The translations under genes were made by a program, and so were the position numbers. Of a stretch of 12,286 bases of DNA, positions 1 to 6,203 are shown one piece after another; the stretch's first letter is position 1; every line of letters begins with the position of its first letter. This DNA is from an uncultured Lachnospiraceae bacterium (GTDB lineage: Bacteria; Bacillota_A; Clostridia; Lachnospirales; Lachnospiraceae). Below the pieces are notes generated by a model. That model ran no database searches. It was not told where the DNA came from and saw nothing but the letters and a program-made list of their open reading frames with translations. The DNA lies in contig CACXGS010000098.1 in the NCBI GenBank assembly GCA_902767195.1, positions 1 through 12,286 of the forward strand, read 5' to 3'.

Positions 1-64
1 ACGTTCAAGGTTGTTCTGTTATTCAGTTATCAAGGTGCTTTTGTTTGTCCGCTCTCGCGCGAAC
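1..64 (-). other. probable rRNA operon leader (5' end only)
   Basis: Read leftwards, the transcript expected from the promoter at 71-99 begins with a short stem-loop (47-64, arms GTTCGC and GCGGAC with one G-T wobble). It continues with CACCTTGATAACTGAATAAC. That string resembles the boxA-type 'CTTTGAAAACTGAATA' segments common in leaders and spacers of Firmicute rRNA operons. No mature rRNA is present in the window. The assignment is an inference from this resemblance and from promoter strength; a tRNA or other stable-RNA operon is the alternative. Confidence 0.45.
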
Positions 65-70
65 TTCCAT

Positions 71-99
71 ATATTATCACAGGCAAATCCCTTTGTCAA
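71..99 (-). promoter_or_regulatory. strong sigma-A promoter firing leftward
   Basis: On the minus strand a perfect -35 TTGACA (94-99) is separated by 17 bases from a -10 TAATAT (71-76), preceded by TGTGA. Initiation is expected near 64-65. The upstream bases (100-130) are rich in A and T, as in an UP element. No protein-coding start follows inside the window, so it probably drives an RNA operon beyond position 1. Confidence 0.7.
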
Positions 100-124
100 C
101 AAGAAAATTAAATTTTTGACAAAG
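91..124. repeat. 9-bp inverted repeat around the -35 box
   Basis: CTTTGTCAA (91-99) and its exact reverse complement TTGACAAAG (116-124) are separated by 16 AT-rich bases. One arm contains the -35 hexamer of the leftward promoter and the other presents a TTGACA on the opposite strand. It could be an operator or a chance duplication of the hexamer. No good -10 follows the plus-strand TTGACA, so I do not call a divergent promoter. Confidence 0.4.
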
Positions 125-130
125 AAATTT

Positions 131-148
131 CCGACCCAAAAGAGTCGG
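131..148 (-). terminator. weak terminator-like hairpin after the kinase/oxidoreductase operon
   Basis: On the minus strand CCGACTC, loop TTTT and GGGTCGG form a 7-bp stem with one G-T wobble. The following bases, AAATTTCTTT, are only a broken U-tract. Its position downstream of the six-gene operon and upstream of the leftward promoter suits a terminator, but the tract is poor, so the call is tentative. Confidence 0.4.
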
Positions 149-186
149 ATAATTCATCAAAAATCAAGAATATTCTTTCTAATAGT

Positions 187-250
187 GGTGCCAGGCACCT
201 TTACAGAAGTGTTAACTGCGCGTAACACTTCTGTAAAGGTGCCTGGCACC
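187..250. repeat. REP/MITE-like palindromic element, 28-bp perfect arms
   Basis: Positions 187-214 and 223-250 are perfect 28-base reverse complements with an 8-base loop (215-222, ACTGCGCG). Each arm begins or ends with the smaller palindrome GGTGCCAGGCACC / GGTGCCTGGCACC, so the element is nested: one large hairpin or two small ones. There is no U-tract, so it is not a standard terminator. Such nested palindromes are typical of REP sequences mobilised by RAYT (Y1) transposases, but none is encoded here and the copy number is unknown. It starts 7 bases past the stop codon of the last operon gene and could cap or stabilise that mRNA. Confidence 0.75.
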
Positions 251-257
251 CTGCCCA

Positions 258-1361
258 CTACAGCAGATCCAGATAGGAAACTACTTCTTTTTCCGGCAGC
301 AGTTCTTTCAGCGGCCGGATGGCTGTCGGCTCAAAACTGACGATCAGATCGCTGTCGGCTTTCTGTATATCTATAGCTGCAGTATCGGCAATCTTTGTCA
401 GAATCTCCTCATCGGTCCCGAAACAGAGGTATTCCGGCCCTACGGGTCTCTGCCAGATTGTTAATTTGTTGACACGGATATCTCCGTGAACCAGGGGGAT
501 GAACTCTGCTGCACGTTTATCCGGGGTCTCTTTATTGTTCTTCATCAAAGCATTCAGGGTATCTGCATTGCAAAGATAACGCAGGTTAAAGCTTCCGCCG
601 TAGACATAGGCCGGACGGTCAGCTTTCAGCTCTTCCAGTTCTTCCACCAGATAGCGGATTTTAAACCTGGGCTCAATCCCCAGTTTGCCGGTCATGGTCC
701 TGAGCATCCAGGCCGCCTGGGCGGTGAGTACCATCACTTGGTCCGCTCCGGTTTCTTCCATTTTCTTTACGGCTGCTTTCAGTTGTTTTGTCCCTTCTTT
801 GATCATTCCGCAGGCAAAGTACTCAAAGCCCAGGAATACAGGCTCTGCTTCGTTGGCAAAGGCCAGTCCCTTTTCTTTGCAATATAACTCGAATTTCTCT
901 GCGCTTCCGGCATATCCCGCGGCCGCTGCATCGTCCAGAAGGATGGCTGTGTTTCCGGCAGGATCAACGGGAAGATCCCATGCAGGAGCCGGTGCCGCAT
1001 GACCGCCGTACTGTTTGATCCGTTTTTCCAGATCTTTCCTGCACTTTGCCTTATAGCCTTTCTCCGCCAGCATGGCCCGGCAGAGGAAGATGACGTCGGT
1101 GCAGTCCTCCGGATTCTCACGGAAGTTCTGCCAGCGTTCTCCCAGTCTTGACATGATGCCGGAATATACGATCTCTCCGATATAATCTGTCAGGGGAAGC
1201 TCTTCTTTCCAGACGGCTCTGGCAAGCTGGAGTTTTCTGGAGGGATAATCATGCATTTTTCTGGAAGCAAGGTATTCCGGACAGTAGCATACGGCCTGAT
1301 CCATATGAATGACCTGATGATTTAACTGTTCTTCATAAGATTCCAATGTATATTTTTTCAT
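258..1361 (-). CDS. degenerate GlcF/HdrB-like (CCG-domain) subunit lacking Fe-S ligands
   Basis: This 367-residue soluble protein has no clear catalytic motif, but its outline follows the Fe-S subunits of glycolate oxidase (GlcF) and heterodisulfide reductase (HdrB/D). Residues 40-60 (PSRKLQLARAVWKEELPLT) match the usual 'SPRGR..LARA...GE..LT' stretch. At 64-80 the cluster motif CxxCxxC is replaced by YSGIMSRLGERW. The two CCG-type modules can be traced at about 138-265 and 290-355. Their cysteine motifs now read GFEYFACG (178-185), TAQAAWML (213-220), YGGSFNLRYL (254-263) and SFEPTAIRPL (342-351). Scattered cysteines remain (25, 27, 87, 94, 161, 184, 264, 313), but not in ligand patterns. 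Start ATG overlaps the preceding flavoenzyme stop as ATGA, so translation is coupled. I infer a structural or regulatory partner of that flavoenzyme. The reading frame is intact, which argues against a dead gene. Assignment rests on motif alignment by eye. Confidence 0.6.
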   Translation of the reverse strand: MKKYTLESYEEQLNHQVIHMDQAVCYCPEYLASRKMHDYPSRKLQLARAVWKEELPLTDYIGEIVYSGIMSRLGERWQNFRENPEDCTDVIFLCRAMLAEKGYKAKCRKDLEKRIKQYGGHAAPAPAWDLPVDPAGNTAILLDDAAAAGYAGSAEKFELYCKEKGLAFANEAEPVFLGFEYFACGMIKEGTKQLKAAVKKMEETGADQVMVLTAQAAWMLRTMTGKLGIEPRFKIRYLVEELEELKADRPAYVYGGSFNLRYLCNADTLNALMKNNKETPDKRAAEFIPLVHGDIRVNKLTIWQRPVGPEYLCFGTDEEILTKIADTAAIDIQKADSDLIVSFEPTAIRPLKELLPEKEVVSYLDLL

Positions 1362-2770
1362 AATCCCAACACTCCCTTGTTCACCAGTCCTTTGGGATCC
1401 AGTGCGTCTTTGATCTTCTGCATGACTTCAATTCCCGCTTCTCCGTGCTCATATACCAGGTATTCCGCCTTTGCTTTTCCGCTGCCATGGTGATGGGAAA
1501 CATTGCCGCCGTTGGCCAGGCTGGTGCGGATGGCGATATCGAGACATTTCCTGTAATAGTTTTCGCCGTCAAAGTCATCTCCTCCGGTTTTGGCGTGGAA
1601 TATGACATAGACGGAAGCACCGGTGTGGTAGACATGGGAGAAATGACAATCCACACTGTCACAGAGCGGCTCCAGGGCCTTTCTCATCTCTCTCCACACA
1701 TCCAGGATGCGGTCCCAGGGCGCAGCCACCTCGATGGCATCGGCTGTTCCACCGCGGATGGCATCGAAATCCAGCATCTTTTTCGTGGAAAATCTGGTGG
1801 CAAACCAGTCGTCACCGGGCTTGTTCCCCTGGCAGACCCCTTCATGGGCCTGACAGAAGCGGCGGACTGTTTTTACTTCCAGATCTACCATCTCCGCCAG
1901 TCCTTCATAGCCAAAGACCACAAAAACATGCCCCTTCTCAAACCCGTATTTCTCAATCTTGGGAATGGCTTCCTCCTCATCATAGACACGGACAACGGCA
2001 GGAAGGATTCCGCTCTGGACGAATTCTCTCACTGCTGTCATGGCCTGCTCGGTGCTGGGGAATGTATATGCTTCAAAATATCGTTTCTCGGCAACCGGGT
2101 AGATTTTCATCTCCACCTTGGTCACGATTCCGTAGACCCCTTCCGCCCCCAGGAAAAGCTCGTCAAGCTCCGGCCCGGTGGATGCTTTTGGACAGCGGTG
2201 GGTTCTTACGATATGGCCGTTTGGAAGGACCACTTCCAGAGAATTCACCATGTCATCCATCTTACCGTACTTGGTGGAAAATGTTCCGATCGCTCTGGTG
2301 GATACCATTCCTCCGAGAACGGCGCTCTGGAAAGACTGGGGATAATGGCCGGCGGTAAATCCCGCCTCGTTGAGCATATTCTCAAACTCGGCCCCGTTAA
2401 GTCCTGCGCCGCACATGGCGGTACAGTTGATCGGATTGATTTCTATATCCCGAAGTTTCTTGATATCGACAATGATTTCTCCCCGGTCGGGAATGGATCC
2501 GCCTACGATGCCGGAACCTCCGCCAAAGGGTATCACACCGATCTCATATTCCTGACACAGCTCCATGATCCGGCTGACTTCCTCTGTGTTGTTGGGTCTG
2601 ACAATAAGCGAAGGCAGGTATTTATAAGGACCCTGAAGAAGCCATTTATACTCCACCGGATAGCAGCCGTGAGCATAGATCAGCTTCTCTTCCTCCCGGT
2701 CAAGGATCTCCACCTCGGGCAATTCCTTAATAATGCTTTCAACAAATTGCTGTAATGCTTTTTCCTTCAT
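1358..2770 (-). CDS. FAD-binding oxidase, alkyl-DHAP synthase-like (VAO/GlcD fold)
   Basis: This 470-residue flavoprotein belongs to the VAO/PCMH fold. The N-terminal FAD_binding_4 domain carries PFGGGSGIVGGS (81-92) and GHYPQSFQSAVLGG (141-154). The C-terminal half belongs to the FAD-oxidase_C type. Beyond the general GlcD pattern it resembles eukaryotic alkylglycerone-phosphate synthase (AGPS) from memory: STRAIGTFSTKYG (157-169), STGPELDELFLGAEG (197-211), APWDR (350-354), VYHTGASVYVIF (380-391), the triple histidine HHHGSGK (426-432) and the DPKGLVNKG end. The arginine (261) and tyrosine (381) corresponding to AGPS catalytic residues are kept. AGPS swaps the acyl group of acyl-DHAP for a fatty alcohol; related bacterial proteins may instead oxidise 2-hydroxy acids. 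Start at 2770 follows AGGAGG with a 4-base gap; an ATG at 2785 has a poorer site. It begins 11 bases after the DUF1667 stop. Confidence 0.8.
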   Translation of the reverse strand: MKEKALQQFVESIIKELPEVEILDREEEKLIYAHGCYPVEYKWLLQGPYKYLPSLIVRPNNTEEVSRIMELCQEYEIGVIPFGGGSGIVGGSIPDRGEIIVDIKKLRDIEINPINCTAMCGAGLNGAEFENMLNEAGFTAGHYPQSFQSAVLGGMVSTRAIGTFSTKYGKMDDMVNSLEVVLPNGHIVRTHRCPKASTGPELDELFLGAEGVYGIVTKVEMKIYPVAEKRYFEAYTFPSTEQAMTAVREFVQSGILPAVVRVYDEEEAIPKIEKYGFEKGHVFVVFGYEGLAEMVDLEVKTVRRFCQAHEGVCQGNKPGDDWFATRFSTKKMLDFDAIRGGTADAIEVAAPWDRILDVWREMRKALEPLCDSVDCHFSHVYHTGASVYVIFHAKTGGDDFDGENYYRKCLDIAIRTSLANGGNVSHHHGSGKAKAEYLVYEHGEAGIEVMQKIKDALDPKGLVNKGVLGL

Positions 2771-2774
2771 GATT

Positions 2775-2780
2775 CCTCCT
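2775..2780 (-). promoter_or_regulatory. ribosome binding site that decides the flavoenzyme start
   Basis: AGGAGG lies between two in-frame ATG codons (2785 and 2770). It can serve only the downstream ATG at 2770, giving MKEKALQ as the N-terminus. The spacing of 4 bases is slightly short. Confidence 0.6.
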
Positions 2781-2781
2781 G

Positions 2782-3147
2782 TCATATCCTTTCCATGGTT
2801 CTGGCAGCGATGATATCCACGCCGGTCTCCCGGATGTTCTCGACAATGATGTCTCCTTCTCTTACCGGAGCAGTGACGCTGATCTGATAAAGATCCTTCA
2901 GACAGTCATTGAATATACTGCGGCTGATCTCACCGGAACTTACAACGGGCAGCAGGGAATAGGGAGCCTGGCTGATACTTACTGTAGTCGTAAGTACCCG
3001 CCTGGGATCCTTGTATTCGTTGATGGCATACTCTTCCCCGTTTTTACAAAAGAATCCTTCTGTTTTTATATTTCCGTCATCATCAATCTTCAGGGTACCC
3101 ACACAGCTCCTGGGGCACACGATACAAGTATAGGTTTTTTCTATCAT
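2782..3147 (-). CDS. DUF1667 small four-cysteine protein, oxidoreductase partner
   Basis: This 121-residue protein has four cysteines in the DUF1667 pattern: CIVCPRSC (C8, C11, C15) and GFFCKNGEEYA (C34), followed by the family's PRRVLTTTV stretch. The cysteine layout suggests a Fe-S cluster or metal site, but I cannot show that from sequence. In Clostridia, DUF1667 genes regularly follow a GlpA-like and an HcnB/GlpB-like flavoprotein, as here, and are thought to complete an anaerobic glycerol-3-phosphate dehydrogenase complex in place of GlpC. Unlike E. coli GlpC it is short and has no CCG domains. Start ATG 3147 is preferred over the in-frame GTG at 3156 because GGAGG sits 10 bases from the former and only 1 base from the latter. 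The gap to the upstream gene is 5 bases. Confidence 0.85.
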   Translation of the reverse strand: MIEKTYTCIVCPRSCVGTLKIDDDGNIKTEGFFCKNGEEYAINEYKDPRRVLTTTVSISQAPYSLLPVVSSGEISRSIFNDCLKDLYQISVTAPVREGDIIVENIRETGVDIIAARTMERI

Positions 3148-3152
3148 AATGA

Positions 3153-4403
3153 TCACACCTCCATGTCGATGGTAATGTTCTCATCCATGAGGAGAGCGTC
3201 CTTCCTGAGCACTTCGCCAACCATTTCCGGCGGTTTAACAGCCACGTGTTTTCGAAGTCTGGTTCCGGTATCTCCCTGTGTGAGCACTGCCGTAACATTT
3301 TCTTCAGGCTCCTTTACTCTCATGTAGAGGCGGATCCTGTCATTCATGGTATCCTTGCGGATTTTCTGCGGGAATATGAAAGATACATTTCTGCCCGGAA
3401 GAACGTCGACGGTCTCATAGGCCTTCTCCCCTTCCCGCACATAACGGGCAGCGCCTCTTGCCGCTGTTTCCCCGGTTTCAGAAACGTAATCCACCAGGTC
3501 AAATACTGTTGCCACATTTCCTGCCGCAAAGATTCCCGGGATAGATGTCATCATCTCGTCATTGACTACCGGCCCTTTGGTAGCCGGGCACATCTCGACA
3601 CCGGCATTCTCGCTCAGCTCATTTTCCGGAATCAGACCGACGGATAGTACCAGCAGGTCACAGGGGATATAACGTTCGGATCCCTCAATGGGCGCCAGCT
3701 TGTCATCCACATCCACTACAGTGACCCCTTCGATTCTTTTTCTGCCGTGAATCTTACGCACAGTGGTCCCCAGATGGAGAGGAATATTATAGTCTTCAAG
3801 GCACTGGACAATGTTCCGGGTCAGGCCGTTCTGGTGGTGCATGATCTCATAGACACCTTCCACCTCGATTCCCTCTAAAGTCATTCTCCTGGCCATAATC
3901 AGTCCGATGTCTCCGGATCCCAGAATCACCGCCTTCTTTCCGGGAAGGTAACCCTCCATATTAATATATCTCTGAACCGCACCGGCAGTAAGAACTCCCG
4001 CCGGTCTGCTTCCGTAGATCATGACCTGGGACCGGGTCCTCTCCCTGCATCCCATGGTAAGGATCACGGTCTTCGCGTCAATTTCTGTCATGCCGTCCTT
4101 CTGGTTGACAGCGTATACTTTTTTATCTTTTGTCACTTCCAGGACCATGGTGTCCAATAAAACAGGAATCTTCAGCTCCACCAGCTCATCGATGAATCTC
4201 TGGGCATACTGGCCGCCGGTCATCCTTTTCTTAAAACGCTCAAGTCCAAAGCCGTCATGGATACACTGCTGGAGGATTCCTCCCAGGGTTTTGTCTCTTT
4301 CGATCACGATGGTATTAAGCCCCTGTTTATGTGCTTCGATAGCAGCTGCCAGACCGGCCGGCCCGCCGCCGATGACGGCACAGTCTACGATATATTGCTT
4401 CAT
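3153..4403 (-). CDS. FAD/NAD(P)-dependent oxidoreductase, HcnB/GlpB-like
   Basis: This 416-residue flavoprotein has two dinucleotide-binding sites: GGGPAGLAAA (12-21) for FAD with the acidic strand end at IVIERD, and ILGSGDIGLIMARRM (160-174) for NAD(P). The MGCRERTRSQ and GSRPAGVLTAGAVQ segment (117-143) is typical of HcnB-type subunits of hydrogen cyanide synthase and opine oxidase and of clostridial GlpB-like proteins. GIFAAGN (290-296) is the C-terminal FAD-contact motif. It lacks the redox-active CxxC disulfide of thioredoxin reductase-type enzymes. It likely passes electrons from the GlpA-like dehydrogenase to NAD(P) or another acceptor, together with the DUF1667 protein. Its ATG overlaps the upstream stop as ATGA (4400-4403), with AGGAG just upstream, so the two flavoproteins are translationally coupled. 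The exact acceptor is unknown. Confidence 0.88.
   Translation of the reverse strand: MKQYIVDCAVIGGGPAGLAAAIEAHKQGLNTIVIERDKTLGGILQQCIHDGFGLERFKKRMTGGQYAQRFIDELVELKIPVLLDTMVLEVTKDKKVYAVNQKDGMTEIDAKTVILTMGCRERTRSQVMIYGSRPAGVLTAGAVQRYINMEGYLPGKKAVILGSGDIGLIMARRMTLEGIEVEGVYEIMHHQNGLTRNIVQCLEDYNIPLHLGTTVRKIHGRKRIEGVTVVDVDDKLAPIEGSERYIPCDLLVLSVGLIPENELSENAGVEMCPATKGPVVNDEMMTSIPGIFAAGNVATVFDLVDYVSETGETAARGAARYVREGEKAYETVDVLPGRNVSFIFPQKIRKDTMNDRIRLYMRVKEPEENVTAVLTQGDTGTRLRKHVAVKPPEMVGEVLRKDALLMDENITIDMEV
3158..3162 (-). promoter_or_regulatory. ribosome binding site for the DUF1667 gene
   Basis: GGAGG lies inside the last codons (Glu-Val) of the upstream oxidoreductase gene. It sits 10 bases from ATG 3147 and 1 base from GTG 3156, which selects the ATG and gives a 121-residue protein. 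Confidence 0.65.
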
Positions 4404-6127
4404 TCTGCCATCTCCTTTCTGGACTTATCCACAAGAATGTTGCTGCCTTCTCCTGCTTTGGTAATCTCCATCTCGTCAAGACCGAGCTCTCTGGCCAGGA
4501 TCTCCACAACACGCGGGCCGCAGAATCCGCCCTGGCATCTTCCCATTCCGGCTCTGGTCCTTCTCTTGACCGCATCCACGGTCCTTGCCGGAATCTTTCC
4601 GTGGATGGCATCCACAATCTCTGCTTCCGTTACCGTCTCGCACCGGCAGATCACATGACCGTAGAGGGGATTCTCTTTAATAAGAGCTTCCTGCTCTTCT
4701 TTACTGCATACTCTGAAAGGTTTCTTTCCTTTCCGAATAGGATTGTAGTCATCCCGGATTTCTGCATCCGGAACCATTTCCCGATAAATCTCCGTTACCC
4801 GTTCCGCGATAGCCGGAGCCGAGGCAACGCCCGGCGACTGGATGCCGGAAACATGGATAAAGTTAGTAAGGATTTCAGATTTTTCTATGATAAAGTCTTC
4901 GATATAATTGGAAGGACGGTTTCCTCCGAAATAGCGAATGATATCTTTCTCGTTGATTCCGGGTGTGAGCTTCTTGCCTTTCTCCATAATAAAGTAGAGA
5001 TCATTCTCATCCACACCGGTATCCCTCTTATCCGGAACTTCCAGGGCTGACGGACCCCAGAAGGGATTGCCTGCCGGACTGATCTGCGGACCTCCGCCTT
5101 TGGTAAAGTTCCTGGGAGCTGTTCCCACGAAGCAGTGCGGCGTCAGATCTGCCTTTTTCCGGTCCATAACTACCAGGGCGCCTCTTCTGCCATGGATGGT
5201 GTAGAAGCGGTCACCGGCCATCTCTGCGATCTCATCGGCATAGAGTCCGGCTGCATCGATGACGATGCCGGCCTTTATGATGCCTTTGTTGGTCACGATT
5301 CCTGTGATGGTATTGCCTTCTTTGTCCATGGCAAGGACTTCTGTATCCAGCATCAGTTTTGCCCCGTTATCGATGGCATTCTCCATCAGGGCTTCCACGA
5401 CTTCATAGGGCTCGACAAAAGCTGCTGAGGGAGTCCAGAGGGCTGTCGTCACATCTTTGCTCAGACGGTGTTCGATCTTCCTGGCTTCTTCCCCGGAAAT
5501 GAGTTCGATGCCGGGAACTTTATTAACCAGTCCACGTTCATAGTAGCCCTTGATTACCTTATCGTCCTCCTCGTCAAACCCGATGACGAAGGATCCCAGA
5601 CGAAGCAGGGTGAAATCCAGCTCCTCGGCCCACTGTGTGTACATGGCATTGCCCTTTACATTAAATCTGGCCTTAAGGGAGCCTGGTTTGGAATCATAGC
5701 CTGAGTGGATCATGCCGTTATTGGATTTGGAAGTCCCTTCACATACATCGGAGGCCGCCTCAAGAACGATGATGCTCTTATTCAGCTTCGACAGCTCCCT
5801 GGCTGCCCCACATCCTGTGATACCTCCCCCGATAATCACGATATCGCTCTCGGCCACGATCCCTTTCTTTCTGCCTGCCTCGATATCTGCGGTCCGGTCT
5901 ATTACAGGCGCCTGATAGTCCTCGGATGTAATGAGGTTGACCACGCCTTTTGTCCCCGGTAGTTTTCCCGCGATGTGTCCGATGTCCACTACCTGCTGCC
6001 ATACCGGAACAAGGCCTTCAAGAGTGATGACATGCCGCTCATCGATGGACATACTGATTCTGTCTGCAATCTCTTTCCCGCATTGTTCTGTAACCTGACT
6101 GTAAAATGTATCCCTTTCTGATGACAT
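4400..6127 (-). CDS. GlpA-like FAD dehydrogenase with BON-like N-terminus and C-terminal [2Fe-2S] domain
   Basis: This 575-residue protein has three parts. Residues 12-70 resemble a BON (OsmY-type) domain, with 'V.LEGLVPVW...' and 'LPGTKGVVNLI' matching the family's 'V.L.G.V.....A......PGV..V.N' pattern. Residues 95-465 form a DAO-type FAD oxidoreductase with IIGGGITGCGAAREL (98-112), GTSKSNNGMIHSGYDSKPGS (131-150, typical of anaerobic G3P dehydrogenase) and HVSGIQSPGVASAPAIAE near the end. Residues 490-540 form a BFD-like domain with C494-x-C496 and C531-x4-C536. Clostridial GlpA is normally about 480-500 residues, so the N-terminal block accounts for the excess length. Predicted reaction: glycerol-3-phosphate, or a related polyol phosphate, to the ketone. 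It follows the kinase by 76 bases and has AAGGAGG before ATG 6127. No membrane segment or signal peptide is visible. Confidence 0.88.
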   Translation of the reverse strand: MSSERDTFYSQVTEQCGKEIADRISMSIDERHVITLEGLVPVWQQVVDIGHIAGKLPGTKGVVNLITSEDYQAPVIDRTADIEAGRKKGIVAESDIVIIGGGITGCGAARELSKLNKSIIVLEAASDVCEGTSKSNNGMIHSGYDSKPGSLKARFNVKGNAMYTQWAEELDFTLLRLGSFVIGFDEEDDKVIKGYYERGLVNKVPGIELISGEEARKIEHRLSKDVTTALWTPSAAFVEPYEVVEALMENAIDNGAKLMLDTEVLAMDKEGNTITGIVTNKGIIKAGIVIDAAGLYADEIAEMAGDRFYTIHGRRGALVVMDRKKADLTPHCFVGTAPRNFTKGGGPQISPAGNPFWGPSALEVPDKRDTGVDENDLYFIMEKGKKLTPGINEKDIIRYFGGNRPSNYIEDFIIEKSEILTNFIHVSGIQSPGVASAPAIAERVTEIYREMVPDAEIRDDYNPIRKGKKPFRVCSKEEQEALIKENPLYGHVICRCETVTEAEIVDAIHGKIPARTVDAVKRRTRAGMGRCQGGFCGPRVVEILARELGLDEMEITKAGEGSNILVDKSRKEMAE

Positions 6128-6178
6128 ATGAACATCCTCCTTGTTTTATACAATCTTCAAAATCATCGAAAAGATGGA

Positions 6179-6196
6179 CGGGGAGAAAACTCCCCG
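6179..6196 (-). other. intercistronic hairpin between kinase and dehydrogenase genes
   Basis: CGGGGAG, loop TTTT and CTCCCCG form a perfect 7-bp GC-rich stem in the 76-base gap, starting 7 bases after the kinase stop. The bases after it (TCCATCTTTTCG) are not a proper U-tract. It may act as a partial terminator, processing site or 3' stabiliser that sets the kinase level apart from the oxidoreductases. Confidence 0.55.
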
Positions 6197-6203
6197 CCTG
6201 ATC

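Noticed and set aside
116..144. Rightward promoter starting with TTGACA at 116
   Set aside because: The bases 17 further on (AAAGAG) do not resemble a -10 box, and no plus-strand gene follows.
187..250. The palindrome as an ordinary Rho-independent terminator
   Set aside because: The stem is far longer than usual and no U-run follows on either strand; a REP/MITE-like element fits better.
11..340. 109-codon plus-strand frame spanning the left promoter and the palindromic repeat
   Set aside because: It crosses a promoter, a perfect inverted repeat and the end of a minus-strand gene, and has no recognisable protein features.
258..1361. The last operon gene as a pseudogene
   Set aside because: It has a full-length uninterrupted frame, an ATGA-coupled start and family-wide outline; only the ligand residues are changed, which suggests altered function rather than decay.
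1445..2755. 436-codon plus-strand open frame opposite the flavoenzyme gene
   Set aside because: It lies wholly antisense to a well supported FAD-oxidase gene, has no family motifs and no ribosome binding site; it reflects codon bias of the true strand.
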